A stretch of 64,000 nucleotides of DNA from Daphnia carinata (Eukaryota; Arthropoda; Branchiopoda; Diplostraca; Daphniidae): contig NC_081334.1 in the NCBI RefSeq assembly GCF_022539665.2, positions 5,860,424 through 5,924,423 of the forward strand. The letters are read 5' to 3'. The position numbers were made by a program, and so were the translations under genes. How positions within the stretch are numbered: position 1 is the stretch's first letter; each line of letters starts with the position of its first letter. Shown here piece after piece: positions 30,398 through 42,500 of the stretch. The notes beneath the pieces were generated by a model. The model made no database searches and had not been told where the DNA came from. It was given only the letters and a program-made list of their open reading frames with translations.

Positions 30398-31755
30398 TCA
30401 AGCAGTTGAAGGACTTTCCTCCTCCAAACCATACAGAAATCTGAACGAATAAGGTGAAGCCGCAACAAAATTGTCGAAAAACGACGTTAAATCTTCTTTG
30501 GTCGGAAAGGGCAGAGGCAGCGAGGACAAGACAGCACCTGGTGATACAGGTCGTATCTTGTGCGGACTAAGACGTGAACGGCGGCTGCGTTTCTGCACTT
30601 GGCCAAATTGGCGGTTCTCCTCAATGGTTGGTAAAACACTAACTAACTTTTCGGTGGGCCGTAACTGCTTTAACGTACGCCTGGACAGCTTCCAAGTAAG
30701 TCGTTGACGGTGAGACGGATTGCTCTGAGCATAGCCATCGTAAGGGGCCATCACTGAAGAGACCATCCTTACGCATTCATTCAGCATGTCATCTTTGACC
30801 TATTTCGAAGGCAAACCGTATAAACAAATAGGTACAACAAAACTAGAAGATTTCAAAGTACCTGAGCAAGTCGCTGTAGTTCGAGTAAAACATCACGGCT
30901 AATGACCTCAATGGCTGTTTGATGACACTTCATTTCCACAAACAGAAGAGCAAAAGCCAAAACAGATGAGGGAAAGGCAGCATAATTTGCGTCACAGCAA
31001 ATAGTCTCCAGCTTGCAAGAAAGGATCAGAAGATCTGGTTGAAGCGCGGCAGGTAAAGTTGTCGACAATAGTGCGTGATACAAGTTGAGGAATGTTAAAG
31101 TTGTAACTGGTTCTTCCTGGGGCAGACAAGCCAACTTCGCTTCAACGATTTTTTCCATCCGGTTAATGTCTCCGGCGGTACATTTGCATTGAGATATTGT
31201 TACCAGATCTTGTGGTTCAGGAACAACCTACCAATTAATTTTAATTACTTAGGTGTCCTGACAAAAACCTGAGGATGCTAAGATACCTGCAACGGTCCTG
31301 GGATGGAAGATGTCTCACCACCATTGTTCTGTTTAACCCTCTCCACCCATTGGCAGGCTGCAAGATGGAAGGAGCTGATGGCGATGCAAGACAAGTGTTT
31401 GGGACGTGCTTTCATGCGACTCATGAACCGGTCCATTAAATTGAGAGCATCCAGCAGAACTGCAGAGGGAAGATCATACCAGACCTTCAGGCAGCGAAGA
31501 ACATGAGCAGCTCCATCTCTCATTGCACATGTGATTTCACTGCTTTCCTAAAAAACCACAGTTACTTTATTAGAAGGTCTGTAACATTCAATAATTTTTT
31601 ATTGTGCTTACTCCTGTGGTGCTGGCTGCTGAGGGAAGTTGAAGCTTGGGCTGGAATTTAGCTTCGAGGGCCAAGGCTTGTTGTAGACTCTGCATCAGTG
31701 ACGACACATCAGGACAGGAACTTTTGCCCACAGCTACATCCATTTGGACTTCCAT
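30398..31755 (-). CDS. CycG: Cyclin G (CCNG1/CCNG2 type)
   Basis: Four exons: 31755-31612, 31547-31287, 31227-30862, 30799-30398, all phase 0, giving 390 residues. The cyclin box spans about 50-250. The MRAIL-like region reads AMRDGAAHVL, followed by LMDRFMSRMKARPKHLSCIAISSFHLA. The second fold contains the cyclin G signature ISQCKCTAGDINRMEKIVEAKL and LTFLNLYHALL. The C-terminus LTWKLSRRTLKQLRPTEKL..LPTIEE also matches CCNG1/2. Cyclin G proteins bind the PP2A B' subunit and restrain growth and the cell cycle, largely without a dedicated CDK (family knowledge). The ATG at 31755 was chosen; the frame is open upstream into an AC repeat, so 5' UTR or a longer N-terminus remains possible. Confidence 0.9.
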
Positions 31756-31854
31756 TCTGCTGCTCTTCTTGTTTTGCACCGCAAGCAGCACCTTACCACA
31801 CTCCCAGCAAGGGTAGAGGGCTGGATATAGTAGCAGATTTTCAAGGTTAATTAT

Positions 31855-31871
31855 ACACACACACACACACA
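31855..31871. repeat. AC microsatellite upstream of cyclin G
   Basis: Seventeen bases of alternating AC just upstream of the chosen cyclin G start, probably in its 5' UTR or first intron. Confidence 0.85.
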
Positions 31872-32125
31872 ACTTCTTGCAAATTGCTGACTAGAAGGAT
31901 TTGGCTGTAGTGCAATAAAATTGAGGGATATGTGAAACTCTTGCGCAAAGAGCGATAAATAATTGACAAGAAATGTAGTTTAAATCTTCAATTAATGCAA
32001 AATAAAAGATTCAGAAAGTCAATTAAATAAAGGTCTCTTAATAGAATTTACAAAAGTACTGAAAGATCGCTCTGTTAGGATGAGACTGAATGGCTGGGCT
32101 TCGTGCCCCTTTTATTTAGTAAAAA

Positions 32126-32356
32126 ATGTTTCGCGCTCTCAGACTTGTCCGGGCTTGCCCGTTGAAATCCCTATCCTCCCCACTAGTGTCTGTGCCAACA
32201 GAGAACATTCGAGATTTTTTTTTTTCTTTTTATAAAAAAAAAACTTTTAATGTGAATGTTACAAAAAAAAAGGAGTGGGTGATCAAATTTTCGCACTGGG
32301 CAAATGTTAAAATATTAGATCAACGACAGCTACAAGGAATTGTACCTTTTGTTTGA
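32126..32356 (+). other. Short ATG open frame with mitochondrial-presequence-like start
   Basis: 76 codons beginning MFRALRLVRACPLKSLSS, which is Arg/Ser/Leu-rich and free of acidic residues, as mitochondrial targeting sequences are. After about residue 30 it runs into A/T homopolymers and loses any protein-like character. I do not recognise it. It may be a broken first exon of a nuclear mitochondrial gene, or chance. No splice continuation was found. Confidence 0.2.
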
Positions 32357-34184
32357 GATTGTAGCGACAATTGAAGCGACTTTCCGTTAGCACTCCATTA
32401 CAAATTCTGGCCTCTAGCAACAAAGGGACGGTATCAGCTGTTTTTTAAAAACTGCAGTGCCACTTCTGCCTCCGCGTAGTTCCAACTATTTTGCCTATTA
32501 ATCGTAAATACAAAAGTGCATTAGGTAAGTAATCTCCAATCAAACGTTGAATATCAAAGTCTAGATTAATTATCCATCTTTTAGGCACAATTATCTTGTA
32601 GAAACCTGGCTGCTAATGTAATTTCGCAGTTTAAAATATGCGGAGCGATACATAGACAATGGCGTATACAAAACCATTGGCGGCACTGACCTAAAAACCC
32701 TGTTTTTTGAGGTGAAAACAGGGATCATACCTTAAAAGAAATTGTATGAACATATTGCACTATAGAACTTAATTTAGGCAATGTTAACATTTATATGGTT
32801 TTCACAGAAAACAACTGTTTTCTCTTTGTACATGAAGACGATGATGACGTAGTTTTGTGACGTCACGCGAGGAATTTCAACATACTAAATTTAAAACGCA
32901 GCTTTTGAGGAAATTGAAAGTATTATTTTATTTTAGAAGAAACTGAAAGCGCTTGTTTCAGCTGTTTCGTGCACTTTTGGTTAAATTTCTTTATAGGGCA
33001 CCATTCAGCAACTTGTTCCACGCTGCGTCAATACTTACCAGACAAAATAACTTTTTTGGTGACGTCTACGTAATGTGCTATGTGCCGTTGCCATTAAATA
33101 ATTGTTGTGTAATGCTTTAAAGTATTGAGGTTTTCCTGTTACTAAAAGGCCACATAAAATTGGCGAAACTCTTTAGTCGGTCGAGGACATTTGATGAAAA
33201 AACGACGCAATAAGAAATGAGCAAACGGAACAAGGCTCTCCGTAGGTCATTCAAGTTGGATTCATTTCCGAATCACGTGATGATCTGCAATCACATAGAG
33301 CACTGGGATTTTTCTTATCTTCAGTTAGATAATATTTTTACCCTTGCTTGGCTTTTTGGTTACGTCTGTATTTTTTGTTTCCTGGGTAGGTATTTAAGTA
33401 GTCAACAGCGAATACGCCCTAATGGCTACATTACACAAGTAACACATTTTGTGGGGTAACCGTTCGAGCCTTATCTGCCTGCTCGGTGCGTATATGCAAT
33501 GACCTGCTGACCGCAGTTAGTCTCTGTTGCTTCTAGACTCGTTCAAGTCCAGACATGACATGGAACATCCGATCTCGGAAACTTGATCGAAATAGACCTA
33601 TGCGAAACATATCACTTTCCTGGTACGCGCAAACGAAAGTCCGCTGCGTCCGCTATCAAACTGAGAAGGTTTAGCATTGAATTTCTGAAGTACCCATCGT
33701 TTTTCACGAAGTTTACCATTTCAATTGCTAAGCCATCGAACAGTGCTCGGGAAACGAAGTTGGTGGAAGATGCAACGACTTCTTTAGTTACAGGATGATG
33801 GAAACAGAATGTATATGATCCACAACGCGAGACGTGTTTTTCGATGACGCATGCACCACCATGGCGTCTGTCAAAGCTGGCAGATGTAGATCAGCTCTCC
33901 ATATATCTCTTTCTAAATGATTTTGTTCAGGCGTTAAACCAGATTCTGACATCTGCAAACAATGCTTTAAAAATGTACACTCTCTAACCTCTGATGATAA
34001 TAAAAACATTGGTGAAAAAAAATATTTATCAGAGATCTCTCTACTGATTCGATCTCAGTCGTGTCCGAAGAGACAAAGCTGAACAAAGAGTCAAGTTATG
34101 GCGCTAGAATAAAAAGCGGCAACAGCGCTGTTTTAATCCATTGCAGACCACACGATCTCTGGAGGGAGGTTGTTTGAAACGAAA

Positions 34185-36918
34185 ATGTTGGACGTGAAAA
34201 TTAATCGGAAGCTCCTTCCAATTAAATCACATTATTTCCTTTTTAATGCAGGTGATTTTGTTCAGACCTATTTGGTTAAATGAAAATCTTCAGTTATATA
34301 TATATATTTTTTTTAGGCACTGCTCCCTTAATGCCTTATATTCCCACATATGCTAAACAGTTAGGTATCCCTTCTAGTGGTGTTGGAATAATGTACTCTA
34401 TATTTCCGTTTGTCGGATTGATAGCTAAACCATCCTTTGGTGCTTTAGCTGACAAATTCAAGAAAGGGAAATCCATTTTTATTTTAGCCATAGTCTTTAC
34501 AGCGCTATTCTTTGGCTCTATGGCTTTCATACCTGCACAGTCTACGGAGGCTTTTATGGAATTAGAGTGCAGCAATGGAACTTATTTGAGAACCTGTAAT
34601 GTCAGTGATGCCTGTGCTTTAGACAAAATTGAAATGGAATTCCAAGACAAAGAGATTATGGAGTGTAAACTAGTATGTACAGACCCCAACTATTTATTTC
34701 TAGAACAAATCTGTAGTGAGTGGAATGTTAGCGAAATGTGCTACACAAATCAGACTCATATAGAGATGACTACCTATACCAATATTACTCACAGTAGTCT
34801 CGATCAAAATTGTGTTTATTTCCCTGTAGAAAAAATAGTATTAAACGAGACTGCCATTGAAAACCCACAATGTAGTGGAGCCCCAGCTATCAAGTGTTCA
34901 GTTGTTTGCAACAGCTCTACAGTCATGGACTACATTCAAACTGCAATCATTGAGCAGATAGCTGACCCTTATTACACCACCATCCAATTTCAAATGCTAT
35001 TTTTTTTAATGGCCGGGGCGTGGGCAGCCCAAGCCGTGGTTGTCAGCCTTTCTGATGCAATTTGTTTCAATCTTCTGGGTATAGTATGATTCGAAATTGC
35101 ATTTTTGTGGTTTTATTAACGACTGTTTTCTTTAGGAGACAAGCCCGAGAACTATGTAAGTAGTTTCGAAAAATTGCAAGAGAAAGTTACTATTGGTACC
35201 ATTACCTTCTACAGGGAGCTCAAAGGCTTTGGGGGGCAGTTGGATGGGGCCTTATGGCGATTATCGCTGGGTACTTGATTGATCTGGCGAGCGTTGGACA
35301 GCTTCAAAAAGATTACACGCCAAGCTTTTACTTGGTCGTCATCATTCTAGCCATCAATGCAGTGTCCGTAATAAAAATCAAGGTTTGTACCTGTCTCGCT
35401 TAAACAAAGTCTTTCCACCCTAACTTAATTATTTGTTGCTTTTCGAATATGTATCATCAAGGTTGACTACCACCAAGAGCCTTATCAAACGGAAAAAATT
35501 CTAGTTCTTTTCAGAAATCTACGAGTTGTCTTGTTCCTGTTTAGTTGCATCACCTTTGGCATGTGTATCGGATTAGTATGGCAGTTTCAGCTATGGTAGG
35601 TAGCATTTCGTTTACAGTACAAGTTCAAGTACGCATGCTACGGACTCGATCCAATTTCACCAGGTTTTTAGAGGACTTGGCATCTGCTCAAGGCTGCGAT
35701 TCATTAGAGTGGATCAAATTACTGCAAGGGTTAGCCATGGGTGTCCAGTGCTTTCTTGGGGAGGCTCCCTTTCTCTTTTTATCAGGTATCCTCGGTGTAC
35801 TAGCGTTCAATTTCAAATCAATTACCAATTATTATTCCGCAACTGAGTATAGGAAGAATTTTAAACAAACTTGGACACGTTCATACTATGACAATGATTT
35901 TATTGGTGATGGGCATTCGACTTGTAGCCTATTCATACCTGGTGAACCCGTGGTACACGTTGCCTATCGATTTGCTCAACGGATTGACATTGGGCGTTTA
36001 TTGGTCCACCGTACGTATTTATGAATTTCAAAAAAGCCTTTAAATAAAATTTTGCATTTTTTTACTACCAGATGGCATCATATGCGAATTTGATCGCACC
36101 ACCTGAAGGCACAAGTACATTGCAAGGAATTTTTGGTGCCTTATTTGAAGGAATAGGTAAATTATTCAATGTTACTCCATGTAATTCAATAAGAACAAAC
36201 CAACTGCTTGATGTGAACAGGTACGTCGATTGGCAGCTTGCTTGGTGGTTTTATCTATGAAAGCTATGGTGGTGCTATCATGTTCCGGTCCTTTGGAATC
36301 TATGCATTAATCTACGGAACCCTTTACTCTCTCTGCCATTTTGCGATGGACTACAAGAAACCATCTTCGGAAACCAGATGTAAGTCATTTTTTTTTTTAC
36401 TGTAAGCATGCAGTCGGTTACTTATCCGTCTTCTTATTTTCAAAAGACTCGTTGGATGGTACAGAGCATGAAATTTCAGTGAAAGGTACGGAATGATTGT
36501 TGCACGGTTTTTGTGGTTTTAGCTTACGTTTGCGTGTTCGTGCGGTTTTAGCTTACGTTTCGCGTGTTGCGTGATTTACGCAAGTCTTGTGGTCAAGAAT
36601 GAGTATTTCACTGGGTTAAACAAAAGCTAGCGGTATTAGTTTGAACGAAAGAAAGAAACTCAAAATTGTGTTTTTGTTAATCTATTGTAGATTTTCCCTC
36701 CGATGGCAGATTTTTATCGAATTACGGTTCGTTAATAACTGACGATACTCATTCTAATTGATCTACTTTGTCCAGCTTTCGTACTCCAAAGCTAAAAGTT
36801 TTTCGTTTACTTAAATGTGATTTTTAAAATTCCCTTTATTTTGATAGAATCTCATAGACGAGTCAGCAACCAAAGTTCGCCTTCCATAGTTGATTTCCAA
36901 AAAAATAAGAAGTATTAG
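34185..36918 (+). CDS. MFSD6-type major facilitator transporter, copy A
   Basis: Twelve exons: 34185-34251, 34317-35078, 35136-35155, 35215-35382, 35462-35595, 35664-35785, 35853-36010, 36072-36156, 36221-36379, 36447-36485, 36691-36726, 36848-36918. Phases join to 606 residues. It starts with the family motif KLLPIKSHYFLFNAGTAPLM, then the MFS loop motif GALADKFKKGKS after TM2. A long extracellular Cys-rich, N-glycosylatable loop sits between TM3 and TM4 (about 100-220). Later landmarks are RLWGAVGWG, LGEAPFLFLSG, NGLTLGVYWST, PPEGTSTLQGIFGALFEGIG and GGFIYESYGG. Members are multi-pass membrane proteins of uncertain substrate. A paralog in the same orientation lies 12.6 kb downstream. The tail is encoded by three small exons that could be alternatively used. 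Confidence 0.88.
35136..35155 (+). other. 20-nt micro-exon unique to MFSD6 copy A
   Basis: This exon encodes one split Gly plus DKPENY. In copy B the same codons are continuous with the following RLWG exon, so copy A has an extra 59 bp intron (35156-35214) at this point. Confidence 0.8.
36513..36572. repeat. Two-copy imperfect direct repeat in an intron of MFSD6 copy A
   Basis: A roughly 29-base unit containing GGTTTTAGCTTACGTTT occurs twice in tandem with small changes, between two tail micro-exons. Confidence 0.7.
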
Positions 36919-39534
36919 CTTAGTATTTGAAAAAATATTCTATCGACCATTCCAACATATTTTGACAATCGAATAATTCAATACAAATTTAACCAAAGAC
37001 ACCATACCGAACAATGTAAATGCCCATTAATTTAGCATTTACGTAGATCGGTGAAAATTCGTAACATAGCAAAACTCGATGTCTTAGTGCATTCTAAAGT
37101 CAATTAAAGTTTGACTCTTTGAAATGCTGCCCCAACAACCATTTGAATTCGTTCGTGAGGAAATGTAGGCATGTAGAGAGACTCGACGTAAAGTTGCGCA
37201 GTCATGTTTTGATGTCTTAATCGTAATTGTGCTTGAAGACCGTGATGTGCAAAAATGTTCTTCGAGCCAGGAAACTGCGGGTAGCTTTTGCCACATGCCG
37301 CTGCGAGATATTGCCATGTACTTTCAAGTTTTTCATTTTACAGTAGCTTTGACCTTGTTACGAAATTTGTACAGAAATACGTTGTCGGTACTCGCTAAAA
37401 GGGGGGAGAAAAATACGAAAGGAAAGATTATCTAAAGCCTGATCACCTTGCTTTCATACCACGTCTTCATCATTAAGCGTTCTTGGTTATCGAGTCAGGA
37501 AGACCGCTAGTGTGACCATGACGCGTCTTTCCTATCGTCTTTTTTAAAAAATGTAGTAAAACTACCGACAATGAAATGCAGTATCGAGTAGATTGATTTT
37601 TGGATTCGTTCCAGCCAGGAGAACAAAGTATCACGCATGATTGATCACATCATGACGTCCGTTTCGATCATCATTAACTAATTTTGTTTTGAATATTATG
37701 CGTTCTTTCTCGGCGGTGTGAAAGAATGTATATGTATTCCATGAATATTTTGTTCCTGCCTATCACGAACGCTCTCAGTGAATGGAATCTGCGGCAAGCA
37801 GGCATGCGTCTCTAATCCTCAATAACTGATTAGAGACGTGAACCCAAAAACCGAGTTGGATAACGAGATTTGAAAAATGATCCCTTTATCGCCAGACCAT
37901 CAAATGCCCTTCTCTTTTTCTTTAAATTTATTATTGTGGCAGTAGACTGTAGGTAATTGAAAGTTTGAAGTTTGAAACCTACAGCGTTTGATCTTTGGAC
38001 TTGGCACCAGAAGTGCGCGTGCCGTAGCGAGTTTTTCAAATGCGAAACTTGATTTCATTTTTTTCCCTAATTTAATTTGTAGCGGTCATGCTTTGCTTAT
38101 TACGTGACAACATTAGTGTGGTTAAACAACAAGGTATGGCTATTCGCACATAGCTTGAGAATAAGATGTAGAGCCTCACAAATTTGAAGTGGTCCGTAGA
38201 CCTTGTGCGTTTTGAAATAACTATGTAGTTTTGGAAGCCCATTTCTGTACGTCTTTTCCCGCACAGATTTCGTTGACATTGTTTGCATTCCCATCGCTGA
38301 ATATTCTAAGAGCAAAACAAGAATTAGTTGGAAGAACCTGGCAATATAAATTGTCTATTTCTGTAGTTTTCGGAATTAAATTTCAATTCCGATAGTCAAA
38401 AATGGTTTTCGTTACCTTGGTATGCTCGTAGAAAACCGGTCCACAACCTTTAATCGCATTTTCGGCGCATCTTGATTAACGCAAGATGACTCCGCAGAGT
38501 CTATGGTTAGCCCTCGCGATTTGCGTTCGTGTCTCTACCCACGTATGCCAAGTTGATCGAAGTTTTAACAAACGAGTTCTACGCACTGATCATCATATTA
38601 GGTATAACCTCCAACAGAGGTTATTTCTAGTTTGATGGTGACATCGTGATTCTACGGAATGACTTATATGGTTAACACCAGCTTTATGAATGGAAGTCAT
38701 CTCGCTATGGTCTCGATTCAAATCTATTGACAGACTCGTTAGTTAAACAAGTCGGTTTAACAATCGAATAACAAATGAGCAACTTCGATTTATGCGAGAT
38801 CCATTCATGAGATTCAAACCAAAAGAGTTTCACTATATTGCGGTCAATCTGGAGATTTAAATGCAATAGTTGCTAACACCTGTGGGATAGAAATGAAAGT
38901 CTTCTTTTTTTTAGGACGCAATATGGCCTGTCTTTAAAAAAAAAGCGTAATAAATAATAGTTTAAATACTGTTTGAAATATGCATGGAAGACAGGTCTGA
39001 CATCAGCAAAATACTCAAGCAGGTGAGTATTTTTGAATGTAGGTTCCGTGTTTTGCCAGGGACGTTTAGTTCCATATTAGTGGCTGTGTCTCACGGTTGT
39101 GGAATAATCGTCTTCACCCTAAAAATTTTTCCTCCTGAAGGGAAAGAAGGCCAGCTAGTAAATACCATGGCTCCATGATTGAAATCCCAGGCAGCAACAG
39201 CACATATAAAAGAATGGGAAAGATAACGGAACCCCGGGGCAATACCTGCGTGTGTCTATGAAGTAGCGTGACGTCACCGTGCGCTTGGAGAGTTTCAAAA
39301 GGAACAGTTGAGCCCGCCAAAGCAATAGTTGTGTTGAAGCTACCACGAAGGTTGGTTCTAAATATCCCAATCGCCAGGATTTCCCCGTGATCTCCAGACG
39401 AAAGCGAGAAATTTATAAAACCGGATAGTGCTGTGGTTGCATGTGGGTTTTGTTTTTATTTTAAAGTTACTTACAGAGGAAAGCAAAAAACAAGTGAACT
39501 TGAAAGAAGAGACCATCTTCTTCGGTCGGGAAAA
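36919..39534. other. Intergenic region before the STELLO-like gene
   Basis: 2.6 kb without recognisable coding sequence. It contains a small perfect inverted repeat near 38606 (8-base arms around 5 bases), too short to interpret. No canonical AATAAA was seen for copy A close to its stop. Confidence 0.5.
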
Positions 39535-42500
39535 ATGACCGATCCAACCTCTTCGTCCAAGGCAACAACAACAAACTCTTCTTGCAGCTTGAACAAATGG
39601 CGTGTCATACCTATCGTAGTCGTCTTTCTCATCACTCTTGCTGTGTTGTTATGCGTCTATCGTCTCCGTACTGACCCATCGGGGCCATCACAAATCACTG
39701 CGTCATCTTCTAGACATTCAACAAAAGCTGGGTAAGTTCTTTTATGTTTCATGTAATTGGGTAGTGATAGCGTCAGTCTTTTGTTTTCAAAACATCGCAT
39801 TTTCTATACTTGGGTTAAATACCAGTTTTTTCTACGTTGTTTGCCATCGGGGACCTTTCTTTTCTTCCACAGTATTCTTAATACGGGGATAAATGGGGTT
39901 CAACAATCGATTGTATCCAATCAGTCTTTGATTTTTGTGATCAACTATTTTCAGTTGCCTTGAAAATGAGAAGAATTATCTATTGCCATTTATGTCCGTT
40001 CACTGAACGAACAGCGAAGAGAAAACGGCCAGTTGGAAATGACAACACATCAGAAGGTCAAACTGGAAGTGTTTAATGATGTTTTTGCCGTTAGCCATCC
40101 TCTTGCAACCGACTAGCAGTACAAATAAAGAAAAGATGATGGCATTGAAGGTCTCTAGAATAACATTTCCTTATTGTTTTGCATACAAAAGATTATTTCA
40201 TGTCATCGTTTTTAAGTCATCGCTTGAAATCTATTTTTCCACCCAATTCGATAGTAACATTGATGAATTATAAAAGCTCTGAGAATGTGCGTACCACTAC
40301 AAGGTTTGCCAGTTCATTTGCGTGTTGCACGAGTCCATCGTTTATACCGGTTTGCAACATCCTTAGGCATTTAAGCATAAAACATGGCAAAAAAAAAAAA
40401 ATTCAGAAGCATCCTTAATATTTTTTTTCTTTTCGTTACTTCATAGGAATACAAGGAATCGCGCCAAGGAATTGAAGAGCATTTGGGAAGAAGGGCGTAC
40501 CAACGATCGGTGGATAGTTGTTACAGACGACCAAGACACCGCTTTCGTTTGTTCTCTTTCCGACATAGCAGCCGAATTAGAATGGCGAATGCTCGTTGTG
40601 GGCAACAACATCAGTTGCTGCAGGTGAGAAATAAAAGTCAACTTTTTCTTTTTCGCTAACCGTAAATAGTATGACACTATGTGCACTTGGATATGTGCTG
40701 TGATAGAACGAGCAATGGAAAGTACGACCTGCTTTTCATCGCTCTGTTTCTCCCCAAGGCTTTTTTAAAGTCTTCTAATAGAGCAACCGCGACATTGCCC
40801 GTACGAAATGAAACATAGTTATTTTTTTATAATGACCATTCCCGTTGCGACGTCCACCAAAAACCGCGTAAACAACTTAGAAAATACGTGAAAGTTTTAC
40901 GGATCAACTCTGATATCCAACTTCTCTTCCATCCTTGTGGCTTGGCCATGTGCATTTTCTAGAAAAACTTCTGAAAAAAAAAAACATTCTCTTTCAAACT
41001 TCTTCATCGCAAGTGATGACGGCTATTGCTTGTATGTAGCATTTCACTTGCTTCACAAGGGAAATCGTTCTCCGCAGGTTTCTTCGCCTCTATTTTTTTT
41101 TCGTCTTTTTCAGCGCAATTATTTTCTACGGCTATTTTTTTTATAGAAAGCGACAAGGAATGTGCTTTCTCCAACATTAAAAAAAAAATTATACTTGTGT
41201 CGTGTATAGAGCGCATCCCTTCGACCATCCGCCTCATGATTCCTTAAGTCCTCACGTTTTTTCGTGCCATACTAATTACAAATGATGGCATCTTAGAAAA
41301 AGTTTATGCATTGAAGTTGTCCCCTTTTCTCCTGCGTTAATTCTCGAAGAAAAAGCTGCGAAATTAGATTTTTATCTGTGTTGTTATCAACAGTCTCATT
41401 AGACGTCAAAGACAGGTTAAAAAGGTTAGCGCAAAAAAAAAGGAAGATGATTTTGAAATTGGCTTTTCCCCCCGTTTTGAATTGGGGATGTGAAAGTATG
41501 GGAACCAAGGCAGAATAAAACAATTAAGAAAGCGTAAGACTGGGCTTTGTGGTTCTACGACTGAAACTCCTCGTGCGAAGTAAGCTTTCACCCGGCTTAT
41601 ACTAACTGTCGACGTCATGAGTATGACAGGTTAAAAAAAATTCTTTTCAAATGCGGAACAAACAAGGAAACGCTAACCCAAATTAAAAGAAGAAAAAAGT
41701 GCATTGACAAAGGCGTGGACAAGTTAAAGAAAAAGAACCTTTTTTCTGTTCTCTTGGACGTTTTTTTTTTGTGTGTAAAAACGACACGCCAAAAAGCCTT
41801 GATTTCCATTCGTGGAAAAATAGGTAGCCTATTCGTCTTGCAACAAAGGAAGTGCTGTGAATAAAACAAATATCTGCATATGCAGAATTATGCGTCACCT
41901 TTCCTTTTTGAATAATGGACGTTTATTGTTTCCCTAAAAAAATTATTTTCGCTGGTGACAAGTTTTGTGGCCTCATGAATTTGACTGGAAATCCCCCTCG
42001 AAACGTTTTAGCCATTTGTTTAGCTAGTCTCAAGGTTCGCTAGAGGCTAGAAGATTCAGTACACATTTTTGAAATTCCGGAAATACTTGGCAAGGTGTAT
42101 ACCCCGCGTAGTCCAACCTTCATGTGTTTTTGTCAGTCGACTTGAACATCTTTGATGGTAACAAATTGACACTCTTCAATTCAAGGACAATTCGATTCCA
42201 TTTTAGTCTTCGTAAGCTACCACTGTGAAATCGTTAGATAAAAAGTGCGTTGAAACACAGGTGCTCGGTAAACTCGTTCTTATATAGTCACGGTTGGAGA
42301 CATCGTGTAACCTTCCAAATAACATTTGGAGAAAAAAAATAAGAGAATTTTAATGTTTTTTTTGCTAATTTGAAACCATGCAAGATGCAGGGATAATCGT
42401 AGTGATGGGCGTTGGACTGTTGCGTGTATTCGGTCACGTTTCACCGTGTTATGATTTTTTTTTTTTGATGGCATGGGGTTCAAGATGATTTGGTAAGATG

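Larger units (their letters stand above)
31756..34184. other. Intergenic region between cyclin G and MFSD6 copy A
   Basis: 2.4 kb with no conserved exon. It holds the cyclin G 5' region with an AC tract (31855-31871), a lone short ATG frame at 32126, and otherwise A/T-rich DNA. Short ATG frames near 33217 have no recognisable similarity. Confidence 0.5.

Noticed and set aside
33217-33459. 80-codon ATG frame between cyclin G and MFSD6 copy A
   Set aside because: No similarity to any family I know, no splice support and A/T-rich surroundings.
38600-38630. Small perfect inverted repeat
   Set aside because: Eight-base arms around five bases are expected by chance in 64 kb, and nothing nearby gives it a role.
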